Part shown: positions 53,080 to 62,941 of the stretch, one piece after another
Numbering within the stretch: the stretch's first letter is position 1
Layout of the letters: every line of letters starts with the position of its first letter
DNA from: a bacterium
GTDB lineage: Bacteria; Zhuqueibacterota; Zhuqueibacteria; Zhuqueibacterales; Zhuqueibacteraceae
DNA length: 64,000 nt
Reading direction: 5' to 3'
NCBI GenBank assembly: GCA_023150945.1
Contig: JAKLJX010000028.1
Location: 1 to 64,000, forward strand
Translations under genes and position numbers: made by a program
The notes under the pieces: generated by a model
The model's input: only the letters and a program-made list of their open reading frames with translations
What the model was told of the DNA's origin: nothing
The model's database searches: none

Positions 53080-55098
53080 CTTGCGCGACGCCACTCGGCC
53101 ACCGGCCTCAAGGCGATACAAGTAGAGGCCGCTCGCCAGCGCCGAGCCGTCAAAGCCTACGGCATGTGTACCGGCCGCCTGTTGCGCCTGCACCAGCGTT
53201 GCGACTTCCCGGCCCGCGAGATCGAAAACCCGCAGAGTAACCGTCGCTGCCTCGCTCAGGTGGTAGCGAATGAGGGTATGGGGATTGAAAGGGTTGGGAT
53301 GGTTCTGTTCGAGATGAAAAAGCAGCGGTGAGTTCTCAACGGCATGCCTGCTCTCGACCTGCACGACGGCACCGTTGTTGAAATCGAATCGGCTGCCGTT
53401 GGGCAAAACGTGAACGCGTGCATGATCCAGTGCGGCGGACTGCCGCGGCCCAACGCTGCTCGCAGCGCGATAGGTCGAAAAATCCCGCCATTGCGCCGGC
53501 CGGCTGTCGATCACCAGCGCAGGCGTGAGGCCGGTAAAGAGGGCCACGCCGTTTCTGCAATCCAGATGACTGCCGGCATCCAGCAACACGCCGAATGCGG
53601 CTTGCGCTTTGGCCATGCCCCACAGCAAACCGCTCAGCCGGTTTTCATGATAATCCGAATCCTGCCAGGCGCGCGGCATGATGATCGTGCTGCCGAGCAA
53701 ACCCAGTCCGTTGCAAAGCGTGAGGCGGCCGCGATAAGCCGCCGTGGTTGAGACTTCCGTTTGCCCAACGCCGGTGCTGCCCGCGAGTTTGGCATCATTG
53801 CCGAGAAACAACATCGCACGTCCCGCTTGCCTCGCTGCGGCGAACGCCTGTCCGGTGGCGGTGGCCGGCGCGAGATGAACCGCAACACTGTCCAGCAAAT
53901 TGCCGGCGAAAATGAGACCGGCACTGCGTTGCATCCGCGTGGCAGTAAGCTGGTCATTGCGCGTGGAGGAATCCAGCCACAGCAGGTGGGAGGAAAATCC
54001 GCGCTGTGCGAGCTGTTGCGCAACCGTTTGGGCATTCGCGCCAACCGCCGGTGAGGAAATGATGCCGAGCGTGTCTTGGCCTGCCGTGAAACCGTCGAGA
54101 AATCCCGCAAAGCTGCCGCCGGCAGCGAACCAGTCACTTGACTGATCACTGCCCTCCAGCCAGATGCCGGCGCCGTTTGCTTGAAAAGGAGAAGCTGAGA
54201 AACTCGCCGCGCCGGCCGCAGGAGTGAGAATGTGGCCGGCCGCCAGATCGAGGCGAAAGCCCGCGGTGAATTGCTGCAATTCAAGCTCAGAGAGCGCCAG
54301 CGGCTGATTCATTTGCACGGTGTAAGCGATGCGTTCGCCGGCTCGCAGCAGGGTCACAACGCCGGATCCAAAGACTTCAGCGCTGCCGTCCGGCGCAATG
54401 GCGAGCGCGGTGCGGTCGTCGACGCCGAGGCCGGTGAGCCAGCGGCCCTGCTGGCTGTGATAGACGGCCAGCATCGCTGCCAGCCGGCCGAGACGGCCGC
54501 GCTCGTAGAAGTGCGTGTCGGCCAGCACATTCGGCACCAGCGCGAGAAAACCGGCAGTGAAGGTGATGCCGGCGCGCAGGGGATTGCGCAGCGCCTGGCG
54601 GGGATCGACGGAGGTCGTGCGTGCGTCGAAGACGATTTCGCTCAATACCATCGCGCCGGCGCTGGTGCCGCCGATCGCGCCGCCGGTTTGAAAGACCTGC
54701 TGAATCGCCTGGCCGGCGAGCGTGCCCTGCCACAACGAGACATACTGCCATTGATCCCCGCCGCGCAGAAACAGTCCGCCGGCCCGCAAAATGGCGCGAT
54801 AGTTGGCCGAGTCATTCGCGCTGCTGCGGCTGTTGATCACCAAATTCGCCGCGTTGGCGGCACCCAGGGATTTGAAGTAGTTCGGCAGGAAGGAGGAAGG
54901 GCTGTCATAATGCAGAATCAGAATCTCGCCATTGGGCGCATGCTCGACCAGCCAGCGATAGGGCGCATCCGACCAGTCGTTGTAGTTCTCGGAGCCGCCG
55001 CCCACCAGCAGCACACTGCCCTGCGCCAACAGGCTGCGCAGCAGCAGGAGTTGAGTAAGCAGCAGCCACCGGCCGGTTTGCCAAACTGATTTCAGCAT
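53062..55098 (-). CDS. T9SS-exported cyanophycinase-like S51 peptidase
   Basis: The 678-residue product has a signal peptide (LLLTQLLLLRSLLAQ) and an S51 (cyanophycinase/dipeptidase E) domain with VLLVGGGSE and the nucleophile Ser in GGAIGGTSAGAMVLSE. A second Rossmann-like domain follows, then a sorting domain starting NHPNPFNPHTLIRYHL. Secreted cyanophycinases digest the Asp-Arg polymer cyanophycin. Substrate here is inferred from family only. GGAGGGG precedes the ATG at 55098. The open frame upstream lacks coding character. Confidence 0.85.
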   Translation of the reverse strand: MLKSVWQTGRWLLLTQLLLLRSLLAQGSVLLVGGGSENYNDWSDAPYRWLVEHAPNGEILILHYDSPSSFLPNYFKSLGAANAANLVINSRSSANDSANYRAILRAGGLFLRGGDQWQYVSLWQGTLAGQAIQQVFQTGGAIGGTSAGAMVLSEIVFDARTTSVDPRQALRNPLRAGITFTAGFLALVPNVLADTHFYERGRLGRLAAMLAVYHSQQGRWLTGLGVDDRTALAIAPDGSAEVFGSGVVTLLRAGERIAYTVQMNQPLALSELELQQFTAGFRLDLAAGHILTPAAGAASFSASPFQANGAGIWLEGSDQSSDWFAAGGSFAGFLDGFTAGQDTLGIISSPAVGANAQTVAQQLAQRGFSSHLLWLDSSTRNDQLTATRMQRSAGLIFAGNLLDSVAVHLAPATATGQAFAAARQAGRAMLFLGNDAKLAGSTGVGQTEVSTTAAYRGRLTLCNGLGLLGSTIIMPRAWQDSDYHENRLSGLLWGMAKAQAAFGVLLDAGSHLDCRNGVALFTGLTPALVIDSRPAQWRDFSTYRAASSVGPRQSAALDHARVHVLPNGSRFDFNNGAVVQVESRHAVENSPLLFHLEQNHPNPFNPHTLIRYHLSEAATVTLRVFDLAGREVATLVQAQQAAGTHAVGFDGSALASGLYLYRLEAGGRVASRKMLLMR

Positions 55099-55316
55099 GG
55101 ATTCGAACCCCTCCGCCGCTTTCGTGAGGCCTGCTGCTTGGACAGACACTAAATTCCTCAGGGCACCGGACACGAGTCTCGGAATTGGCGCTGAGCACAT
55201 TTGGAATTGTACCACGAAGCACACGAAGAATTCTTTAGTGTATCTCGTGTGTTTCGCGGGCTACGTACCCAAGCCTGGCCGCGCAGAATGCGCACTAAAT
55301 CTCGTCATCCCAAGCC

Positions 55317-56312
55317 TCAGAATTCCAGCCCCACGGCGAAGCGGTGCACGTCCGGCAGCAGATCGTGGCGGGCGTAGGCATAATCGATGGCAAGATGGCT
55401 GTTGGCCATCGGCCAGGACAAGCCCACACCGAAGCAGAGATCCTCGTCATCATAGTTGTAGCGATAGCCGCCGCGCAGGAACAGCCGGTCGAACACGCCC
55501 AGCTCGGTGCCGAAGTTCACGCGCTCGCTGTTGTCGTTGGGATGAGTGACATCCGAGGCCAGCCGCCACGCCAGCGTGCGGGAGCGCAGCAGTTCCAGCG
55601 CCAGACCGACTTGAAAGTGCAGCGGCAAGGGATAGGCTTCGGTTTCGAGCATGGCGGGCGCCAGGCGGTTGCGCGGCGCGTTGGGATCGGTGTCAAACCG
55701 GTACGACAAGTCCCGGCCGGCCATGCGAATGTCGCCGCCGAAGTTGCTCAGGCTCATGCCGATCACGGCCTCTTTGAACCACAGGCGATACTGGGTACCG
55801 AGGTCGAAAGCGATGCCGGAGGCGGTTTCATTCCAGATTTTTTGCTGCACATACTTCGCGGTGATGCCGGTGCTGAAGCGGTCACTCAGCGCCCGCGCGT
55901 AGGTCAGGCCGATCATCAAGTCCTGGGCATCGAAGAACTCGCCGGTGCCGTCCTGGGCATATTCAGTGGTGACTTCCATGCGGTCCATCGACAGCACGGT
56001 GACCGCCACGCCCACGCTGCCAAACTCGCCGGCGCGCAGGGCGTAGGCGGCGGAATTCAATTGCATGGTGGCGCGCCACGGGGTGTGCGCAAAGTAAACT
56101 GATTGCCGCGCAAGGTTGGCAATGCCGGCGGGATTCCAAAACAGCGCGCCGGCATTGGCCGCGGTCGCGACGTACGCGCCGGCCATGCCGGTGGCCTGCG
56201 CGCCCACCGGAATTTGCAGAAACTGCGCGCCGGCCGTGCCAAGATTGGGATTCTGCGCCTGCGCCGCAATCGCGACACACCATCCCAGCAGCGAAAGTAG
56301 ATGCTTTTTCAT
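55317..56312 (-). CDS. PorV/PorQ-like outer-membrane protein
   Basis: The 331-residue protein has a signal peptide and the family start TAGAQFLQIPVGAQATGMAG followed by AYVATAANAGALFWNPAGIA. A FadL-like beta-barrel ends in VGLEF with a C-terminal aromatic. PorV shuttles T9SS cargo from the translocon to the PorU sortase, and PorQ has related roles. With PorU in the same window this supports a working T9SS. GAGG precedes the ATG by about six bases. Confidence 0.85.
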   Translation of the reverse strand: MKKHLLSLLGWCVAIAAQAQNPNLGTAGAQFLQIPVGAQATGMAGAYVATAANAGALFWNPAGIANLARQSVYFAHTPWRATMQLNSAAYALRAGEFGSVGVAVTVLSMDRMEVTTEYAQDGTGEFFDAQDLMIGLTYARALSDRFSTGITAKYVQQKIWNETASGIAFDLGTQYRLWFKEAVIGMSLSNFGGDIRMAGRDLSYRFDTDPNAPRNRLAPAMLETEAYPLPLHFQVGLALELLRSRTLAWRLASDVTHPNDNSERVNFGTELGVFDRLFLRGGYRYNYDDEDLCFGVGLSWPMANSHLAIDYAYARHDLLPDVHRFAVGLEF

Positions 56313-56357
56313 ATCAACCTCGGGGTTTCGGTCTCCCTGCTTGTCGTCCTCTTCCTC

Positions 56358-56765
56358 CTACTCTTCCTCCAGCTCCTCCCCTCCATACGCCACGCCCTCC
56401 TCGGCGATGCGATTCTGAGCATTGTTGCGCAGGCCGATAATCAGGCCCGCGACGCGTTTCAAAATCTGTTTGCCGGCGGCCGACTCTGCCGGCGCCAGGT
56501 GTCCTTGTGCGCAAAGGACATCGAGTGCCGCAGCGCATTCCATCGTCGAGCCGCTGGCGATTTCCAAATAGCGCGAGCGTTCCTTCATCGAAAACCTGGC
56601 GTTGCCCTCAGCCAGGTTGAGTGCAATCGAAGTGCTGGCGCGCTCGAGTTGATCGTGCATGACCCGGCATTTTCTAAAATCCTCGAGCCGCGGCGCCAGC
56701 CATGCCACAAATTGAATCGCCTCCTGGTAAGCCTTGAGCTTCTCGTGATCAAATAGGTATTCCAT
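56358..56765 (-). CDS. Four-helix-bundle protein (S23/IVP family)
   Basis: The 135-residue protein matches the four-helix-bundle family first found as intervening sequences in 23S rRNA genes. It has KLKAYQEAIQFVAWL, LERASTSIALNLAEGNAR, RYLEIASGSTMECAAALDVL and GLIIGLRNNA. The function is unknown. Genes of this type are often solitary and mobile within genomes. The C-terminus (GGEELEEE) is encoded by a CTC-rich simple repeat, and a hexanucleotide palindrome lies 44 bp upstream of the start. It separates PorV from the TonB receptor operon. Confidence 0.85.
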   Translation of the reverse strand: MEYLFDHEKLKAYQEAIQFVAWLAPRLEDFRKCRVMHDQLERASTSIALNLAEGNARFSMKERSRYLEIASGSTMECAAALDVLCAQGHLAPAESAAGKQILKRVAGLIIGLRNNAQNRIAEEGVAYGGEELEEE

Positions 56766-56808
56766 GCCTGACCCCCATGCCTAATTGCGTGGTTCCGGTT
56801 CAGCTTTT

Positions 56809-56904
56809 CTTACTCCTACTCCTACTCCTACTCCTACTCCTACTCTTACTCTTACTCTTCTCAGGAGTAGGAGTATGAGTAAGAGTAGGAGTAAGAGTAA
56901 GAGT
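56809..56904. repeat. Hexanucleotide microsatellite palindrome
   Basis: About nine units of TACTCC/TACTCT (56809-56862) are followed at once by the reverse complement type, GGAGTA/AGAGTA (56863-56904). The array is therefore both a tandem repeat and a long inverted repeat. It lies between the four-helix-bundle gene and the end of the 847-residue gene. Confidence 0.9.
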
Positions 56905-56910
56905 CGAACC

Positions 56911-59454
56911 TCACTTCACCACCGCGAAGCGGTCGAGCTTCTCCGCGTTGTCGGTTTTCACGAGATAAAGATAGACGCCGGTGGCGATCTCGCGGCCCGA
57001 GGCCGAGCGCAGATCCCAGGTGGCGACGCCGGTGCCGTCGTTATGCTCGATGGTCTTGACCAAATCGCCGTCCAGCGTGAACACATGAATCGTGCAGACC
57101 GGCGGCAAATTGATGAAGCGCAGCACGCGCAGCGGCTCGCGGCGCAGTTGCCCGAATTCCTCTTCGAAACTCGAAGCCACCAAATAGGGATTCGGCACGA
57201 CGCGCACCCGCCCCAGTTCGCTCTTCACCGTGTTGGCATTGACGCTCGGCGAGCTGGTGGAAAACTGAAAGCGATCTTTGTAGGTGAGCGGCTGGGGATT
57301 CGCCGCCGGCGGCACGATCGTGAAGATCAAGCCGTTGCCGGTCGCATAGGGTTTACCCTGTGCCAGCGGCCGCACCGGCAGCACCACCGCGCCGCCGCTG
57401 CTCACTTGCACACCAAGCGAAATCACGACTTCATCGCCGGCCTCGGGAAAGAAGTCGAGCGGCTCGGTGGGCGCGGGATTGGTGATGGTGATCTGCAGAC
57501 CCTCGAACGTGAACGCCGTGCCCGAAACATAACTCTGCGCGCGCACCAGCGTATCGCCGGTGGCGGCATCCAGGAGATCGAAAGCCGCGTCGGAAAGGAA
57601 GCGCAGCGCGTAGCGGCGCGGCACGGTGGCCTCGAGGTCGGCAATGGCGGCTTCAATTTTGGCAGAGAGATTGCCGGTCACCTGCGTCACCGCGGGCAGG
57701 AACTCTGCAACAAAAATTTGGCCGGCCACGCTTGCTTGATCCGTGGCGCTGATGATGAATTGATAATTCGAATTGCCGCTGCCGACTTGCTGGAAGTCCG
57801 TCACCAGTGGCGGGGTGCGGCCGAGGGCATCCTGGCGCGGCACCACCGCGACGATGTTGGGCTCTTCCAACGTCGCGCCGCGGCTGGACTCCAGGCTTTC
57901 GACGGCCTCGCTGCCGCGATCGTAAGCGGTGAGCGAGTACCAGTATTCGAAACCGTTCACGACATTGGTATCGAGGAAACTGTATTGCAGACCGGTGTCC
58001 GCGCCCAGGCCGTTGGCGAGATCGAACTGCGCCAGGGGCACCGGATCCGCTCCGGCATTGGGAAACACGTTGCGATCGAGTTGATCCCAAGTGATGCCCT
58101 TGTCCAGGCTCTTGTACAAGCGGTAGCCCTCGAAATCCAGGGCATTCGAAAACTTGTCGCGGCTGCGTTCGGAACGATCATCCCAATACAGGGTGACGCG
58201 GCGATTGCCCGGCACCGCGCTCAGCTTGGGCGGTTCCGGTGGCCGCGCCACTTCGAAATCGAGCGCGACGATGTTGTGGGCGGTGCGGGTGTTGGCGAAC
58301 AGTTGCTGCCGGTCGGGCCCGGCCACGATCGCGGTGATGAAAGTCAGCGTATCTCCCACCGCCAGCGTGTAAGGCCCGGAGGCCGCGATTGCATCGGTGT
58401 CGTTGCCGCCGAGGTCTTGAGTGGCGAGATCATCGAAATGCAGATTGGGGGCATTGGCGCCGGGATGCAGAAATTTCGGTCCCAACGGCGAATTGTACAG
58501 ACTGGCCGCGCTCGACATCAAGCCATACTGCACCGAATCGAGGTCGACGACATCGAGATCCTCATAGAGAAACCAGTGCATATCGGTGATGCCCAACTGC
58601 CGGCCATTCACGGCGGGCGTGCGCAAGAAGGCAATGCCCATCTCGCCGGGAATATTGCCGGGCCATTCGCTGGTGTAGTTGTCGGCATCGTAATCGTACA
58701 GGAGCTGCAATTCGTGATCGAAGCCGATTTTCTCATCGGACCATTCGGGGTCGCCGCCGGAGATGTTGCCGACGTCGATGTCCAGATACATCGCGAAGTA
58801 GAGGCTGTCGAGACGGCGCATGCCCTTGTTGATGATTTCGAATTTGAAGAAGATCATGTCCGCCGCGAATTTCACGCCGTAGGCATAGCCGGTTTGATGC
58901 ACCTCCAAACCGAGAATGCCGCGCTTGCTGGTGTTGTTGGAATCGCTGTAGACGCAGTAGCTGTCTTGATCCGAGCGGATGATCGGGTTGCCCTGCGCGT
59001 CTTTGACCGGCCAGCCGGTGGCGGGCCAGGTTTGCGGCCGGTCGCTGAACGCGATCTGAGCCAGCGCGGTGTTGTGATAGCCGCCGACCGCCTCCCACTC
59101 TTCGTTGGTGGTGAAGCGGCCCTGCACCACGTTGTTCGGCACACCGACCCAGGGATTGATGCGATAGATGTAATGCCGGCCGCTGCCGATGGGATATTCT
59201 CCCGAAGGGCCTTGGCTCAAGCGCCGCGGATAGAGCTTGCCGCGGTTTTCGAAAAACAATCCGATGTTGCTCTTGTTGTGCGTGCCGCCGGCGCGATCAC
59301 GAATGCCGGCGAGCGCGGCGGGAGATTTGAGGAAGAAATTCTCCGCCTCGCGCTCGCGCGCGGCCGTGGTGCGTTGCGCCGGCAGCGCGACGGGCAGCAG
59401 CGCGCACAAGAGCAGCAGCTTTTTCATGAGGGTCATGCTGGTTTTGTACAACAT
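56911..59454 (-). CDS. Large T9SS-exported protein paired with a TonB-dependent receptor
   Basis: The 847-residue product has a signal peptide (LLLLCALLPVALPAQ) and a beta-rich N-terminal domain. A fibronectin-type III-like segment follows (PEPPKLSAVPGNRRVTLYWD), then a C-terminal sorting domain (VVPNPYLVASSFEEEF to GVYLYLVKT). The function is unknown. GGAGG seven bases before the ATG at 59454 and the 23-bp gap after the TonB receptor gene show that the two are cotranscribed, suggesting a surface partner for that receptor. Confidence 0.8.
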   Translation of the reverse strand: MLYKTSMTLMKKLLLLCALLPVALPAQRTTAAREREAENFFLKSPAALAGIRDRAGGTHNKSNIGLFFENRGKLYPRRLSQGPSGEYPIGSGRHYIYRINPWVGVPNNVVQGRFTTNEEWEAVGGYHNTALAQIAFSDRPQTWPATGWPVKDAQGNPIIRSDQDSYCVYSDSNNTSKRGILGLEVHQTGYAYGVKFAADMIFFKFEIINKGMRRLDSLYFAMYLDIDVGNISGGDPEWSDEKIGFDHELQLLYDYDADNYTSEWPGNIPGEMGIAFLRTPAVNGRQLGITDMHWFLYEDLDVVDLDSVQYGLMSSAASLYNSPLGPKFLHPGANAPNLHFDDLATQDLGGNDTDAIAASGPYTLAVGDTLTFITAIVAGPDRQQLFANTRTAHNIVALDFEVARPPEPPKLSAVPGNRRVTLYWDDRSERSRDKFSNALDFEGYRLYKSLDKGITWDQLDRNVFPNAGADPVPLAQFDLANGLGADTGLQYSFLDTNVVNGFEYWYSLTAYDRGSEAVESLESSRGATLEEPNIVAVVPRQDALGRTPPLVTDFQQVGSGNSNYQFIISATDQASVAGQIFVAEFLPAVTQVTGNLSAKIEAAIADLEATVPRRYALRFLSDAAFDLLDAATGDTLVRAQSYVSGTAFTFEGLQITITNPAPTEPLDFFPEAGDEVVISLGVQVSSGGAVVLPVRPLAQGKPYATGNGLIFTIVPPAANPQPLTYKDRFQFSTSSPSVNANTVKSELGRVRVVPNPYLVASSFEEEFGQLRREPLRVLRFINLPPVCTIHVFTLDGDLVKTIEHNDGTGVATWDLRSASGREIATGVYLYLVKTDNAEKLDRFAVVK

Positions 59455-59477
59455 CGTCTAACCTCCATCCGGCGAAA

Positions 59478-61961
59478 TCACATCCTCAACCGCAAGCCCA
59501 GCCGCACGCGGCGCGGCGGACCGAAATTGGAAGGATCGCGAATGTACTCCGGCGAATTGTTGCCGACCAGCGTGACATCCGGCAGGCCGGTATCGGAGTA
59601 CACGTACAGCACGTTTCTGTAATTGGTGAGATTGAGCGCTTCGGCAAAGGCGGTGACCTCCAGCGCGCCCAGCCGCCAGTCCTTGCCGATTTCCGCATCC
59701 AGTGAGAGCGTCCACGGCATGCGCTCGGAGTTGCGAATCACGAAGCCGATGTCCCGGCCGCCGGGCGTGTAGGGATAGCCGCTGCTGGTGCGCAAGACGA
59801 AGTTCCAATAGGTATTCGCCAGCGGCTGCCAGCCGAACAGGCGCGGCCCTTCATTCTCCTGGAAGGTCAGGCTGGTGTTGACGTTGATGACGTGCGTCTT
59901 ATCGAAATCAAGAAAATAGAGCAGCGTCGATTCCTGCGTGCCGGGATACTGCTCGGTTTCCGAAGAGGCGCTGCCCTTGGCCACCGAGTAGGTGTAGGTC
60001 AAACCGCCGGAAAAAATCTTCGTGCGGCGCATGGTCACGTCGATTTCAAAGCCCTTGATGTTGGCATAATCCTCGTTGACATACAGCGTGTAGCCCACGA
60101 AGCGGCCCTCGAAGTAGGGGAAATAGTAGTGCGTGCCGATCAAACCGGTGACGTCTTTGTAATAGGCGGTCACACTGGCGGCCAGGGTCGGCGCCAATTG
60201 CTGCGCCACGCCAACTTCATACGCCACCGTCTTCTGCGCCTCGAGATCAGGCTGGCCGAACAATGGCTCGCGCACATTCAAATCGTACTGGCTGTTTTCG
60301 TAGAGGAATTGATACTCGGGATTCTGGAAGAAATGGCCGTAGGAAAAATGAAAGTTGGTGCGATCGGTGATGGGATGCGCGATGCCCAGGCGCGGACTGA
60401 CCTGCCATTTTTTCGAGGACGCCACCTCCGCCTCGGGGTCGAGCGGGTTGGCGCGAAAGGGCGCGCGCTGATCGGCGTAATCCAGGCGCACGCCGGCATT
60501 CAAGATCAACGAGGCGAATTCCATCTTGTCCTGCAGGTAGACGGCCGCTTCCACCGGTTTGCGGGTGTAGTCGTTGATGTAGGGGAAATTGCGCTTGGGA
60601 TCGTAGATGCTGTACAGTCTGAGATCGTGGCGCTTCAGCTCCAGCCCGGCTTTCAATTCATGCGAAGGGTGCGCCTGCCACACCCAATCGCCCTTGGCGT
60701 TGAAGGTCTTGGTGCGGCTGTCGATGTAATCCAGCGGATGGGCGCGCGCATAGAATTCGAAGCCGTTGCCGGCGGCGGACACATAGACGCGATCGCCGGT
60801 GGCAAGATATTGTGACGGCGGGATGAAATCATCGTTTTCATTCATCACGCCCAGGCGGTAGCTTTGCTGAAAGTAGGAAAACTTGAGGTCGTAGAACGCC
60901 TTGTTGCTCAGCACGTGTTTCAGGCCGAGCACGGCGTGATCGCTGTTGGTGCGCGACTGGGCGTATTGCTCCGGAATGTACCTCCAGGAATGGCTGTAGC
61001 CCTGGCGCTCGCCGCGGGTCAGGCGGTAGCTCAGGGTGGTTTTCAGTGCGGCCGAGAACTTTTGCGAAAGCTTGCCGAGCGTGGAAAACTCGCGGTTGTA
61101 GCCGAACGGCAGCCAACTGCCGCGCCGGTCATTTTCGCCACTGGCAAAGAAGCTGAGATTGGGAACCAGGGGCAGCGGCCCGCTCACCGAGGCGATGAAG
61201 CGGTTCTCATCATAGCGCGAGTAGGGCGCGGCAAACTCGCCGGTGCGGCCGTCGAGCTTGGCGGTGAATTTCTCGCTGCCTTCGCGGGTGACGATGTTGA
61301 CCACGCCGCTCAGGGCATCACCGAACTCCGCGCTGAACGTGCCGGAGAGAAACTCGAGCTGCTCGATGGCATCGTTGTGCACGCGCGTGCCCAACCCGCC
61401 GAACAGCGGGTCTTCGATGTAGACGCCGTCGACGAGATAGGCCACTTCATTGCTGCGGCCGCCGCGAATATTGATGCTGTTGCCCTCGCCCACCACGCCG
61501 GCGCGGAGCTGCAGCACTTCGACGAAATCGCGCACCGGCAGTGCCTGAATGTCTTCACGGCCGACGATGGCCACCGTGCCGGTGGCATCCTGGCGCACCA
61601 ACGGCCGCTCAGCCACCACCACGACTTCCTCGCTCTCCAGCAGGCTTTCAGTGAGTTCCACGTTCAGCGTCGTGGTTTGATTGATCGCCACCATGACGTT
61701 GGCGACCGCCACCGGCCCATAGCCGATGAAATTGACACGCGCGGTGTAGGTGCCCGGCGGAATGTTCAGGATGACGAACGCGCCGTTGTGATCGGCGGCC
61801 GCGCCCAGGGTCGTGCCCTCCAACTGGACGCTGGCGCCGGGCAGGGGCGCTTTGCTGGTCTGGTCGACCACCCGCCCGGCGATTTTGCCGGTGGTGCTGG
61901 CCTGCGCCGGCGCGAGGGCGAGCAGCACCAGCAGACCCGTGCTCAGGATTTTTTTCATCAT
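59478..61961 (-). CDS. TonB-dependent outer-membrane receptor
   Basis: The 827-residue receptor has a signal peptide, a carboxypeptidase-like regulatory domain (GKIAGRVVDQTSKAPLPGAS), a plug domain (DFVEVLQLRAGVV, INIRGGRSNEVAYLVDGVYI, FGDALSGVVNIVT), and a beta-barrel ending GLRLRM. It takes up a ligand using TonB energy. The domain start is like the SusC/oligopeptide-type receptors of the phylum, but no SusD gene follows, so the substrate is unknown. It heads an operon with the 847-residue T9SS protein. Confidence 0.9.
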   Translation of the reverse strand: MMKKILSTGLLVLLALAPAQASTTGKIAGRVVDQTSKAPLPGASVQLEGTTLGAAADHNGAFVILNIPPGTYTARVNFIGYGPVAVANVMVAINQTTTLNVELTESLLESEEVVVVAERPLVRQDATGTVAIVGREDIQALPVRDFVEVLQLRAGVVGEGNSINIRGGRSNEVAYLVDGVYIEDPLFGGLGTRVHNDAIEQLEFLSGTFSAEFGDALSGVVNIVTREGSEKFTAKLDGRTGEFAAPYSRYDENRFIASVSGPLPLVPNLSFFASGENDRRGSWLPFGYNREFSTLGKLSQKFSAALKTTLSYRLTRGERQGYSHSWRYIPEQYAQSRTNSDHAVLGLKHVLSNKAFYDLKFSYFQQSYRLGVMNENDDFIPPSQYLATGDRVYVSAAGNGFEFYARAHPLDYIDSRTKTFNAKGDWVWQAHPSHELKAGLELKRHDLRLYSIYDPKRNFPYINDYTRKPVEAAVYLQDKMEFASLILNAGVRLDYADQRAPFRANPLDPEAEVASSKKWQVSPRLGIAHPITDRTNFHFSYGHFFQNPEYQFLYENSQYDLNVREPLFGQPDLEAQKTVAYEVGVAQQLAPTLAASVTAYYKDVTGLIGTHYYFPYFEGRFVGYTLYVNEDYANIKGFEIDVTMRRTKIFSGGLTYTYSVAKGSASSETEQYPGTQESTLLYFLDFDKTHVINVNTSLTFQENEGPRLFGWQPLANTYWNFVLRTSSGYPYTPGGRDIGFVIRNSERMPWTLSLDAEIGKDWRLGALEVTAFAEALNLTNYRNVLYVYSDTGLPDVTLVGNNSPEYIRDPSNFGPPRRVRLGLRLRM

Positions 61962-61996
61962 GTCGTTACCCTGCGTTGTGGTTTGCCGCTCCTGCG

Positions 61997-62872
61997 CTAA
62001 TCGCCCAGGAATTCCTGCGTCTGTTGCATGATGCGTGACGATTCCTGGAATACTCTGCTGACTTCCCGTTTGTTCAGCAGCGCGATCTCGGTGACCAGGG
62101 CATTGATCACCACGGAGATCGCCGAGATCGAATTGGTGTACAGCATGTTTTTGGTGCGCACCACCAGCACGCGCGTGGCATGAAAGGTGATGGGCGCCGC
62201 CAGCTTGTCGGTGATGGCCACCAGCGCCAGGCCCTTTTCGGCCGCGTATGCCGCCCCGGCCACGGTCTCCTTGGAATAGGGCGGGAAGGAAAAGGCGACG
62301 GCCACGTCCTCCTTTTTTCCCAGGGCCAATTGCTCGACAAAGCGCATGGTGCCGCTGGCGAGCGGCCGGGCATCGATGGCGACTTGATTCAGTTCATAAG
62401 CCAGAATTTGCGCCAGCAGTTTGGAAATGCCGAGCCCCATGGTGAAGACGCGCGCGGCGCCCAGCAGCATCTGCACCACCTCGCGAAACGCCTGGCGGTC
62501 GAGATGCAGCAGGGTCTGATTGATGTTCTGCACTTCATGTTCGGCCACCAGGGTCAGCGCTTCTTCGGGCAAATGCTTTTCGAACGCGAGCATGAAGCGG
62601 TCGGCGGGCGCGAGGTTGGCCTGCAGCGTCTGCAAGACCTCGTGGCGCAGCGCCGGAAAGCCGTCATAGCCGAGGTTTTGCGCGAAGCGCACGATGGTGG
62701 CCTTGCTCACCTGCAGGGCCTCGGCCATGGCGTCGGTGGTGAGAAAGGAGAAATCATTGGGCTGCTGCAGAAAGTAGTCGGCGACTTTCTTCTGATTTGC
62801 CGGCAGGCGCTGATAGAGCGCCAGGATCTTCTGCGTCAGCACCGGCGCATTTTTGTGCTTGCGACTGGGCAT
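61997..62872 (-). CDS. RpiR/MurR-family transcriptional regulator
   Basis: The 291-residue protein has an N-terminal RpiR helix-turn-helix (LPANQKKVADYFLQQ, DAMAEALQVSKATIVRFAQNLGYDGF) and a C-terminal SIS sugar-phosphate-binding domain (ARVFTMGLGISKLLAQILAY, DVAVAFSFPPYSKETVAGAA). Such regulators respond to phosphosugars. It lies 36 bp upstream of the TonB receptor operon in the same direction and could control it. I chose the ATG at 62872. No good ribosome-binding site is visible. Confidence 0.87.
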   Translation of the reverse strand: MPSRKHKNAPVLTQKILALYQRLPANQKKVADYFLQQPNDFSFLTTDAMAEALQVSKATIVRFAQNLGYDGFPALRHEVLQTLQANLAPADRFMLAFEKHLPEEALTLVAEHEVQNINQTLLHLDRQAFREVVQMLLGAARVFTMGLGISKLLAQILAYELNQVAIDARPLASGTMRFVEQLALGKKEDVAVAFSFPPYSKETVAGAAYAAEKGLALVAITDKLAAPITFHATRVLVVRTKNMLYTNSISAISVVINALVTEIALLNKREVSRVFQESSRIMQQTQEFLGD

Positions 62873-62941
62873 GTGGTCTGACCAAAGCCTTCCCGGCACA
62901 GAGCGCAACGCCGGGGGCGCTGCGCTCCGCCCGTGGGTTGG

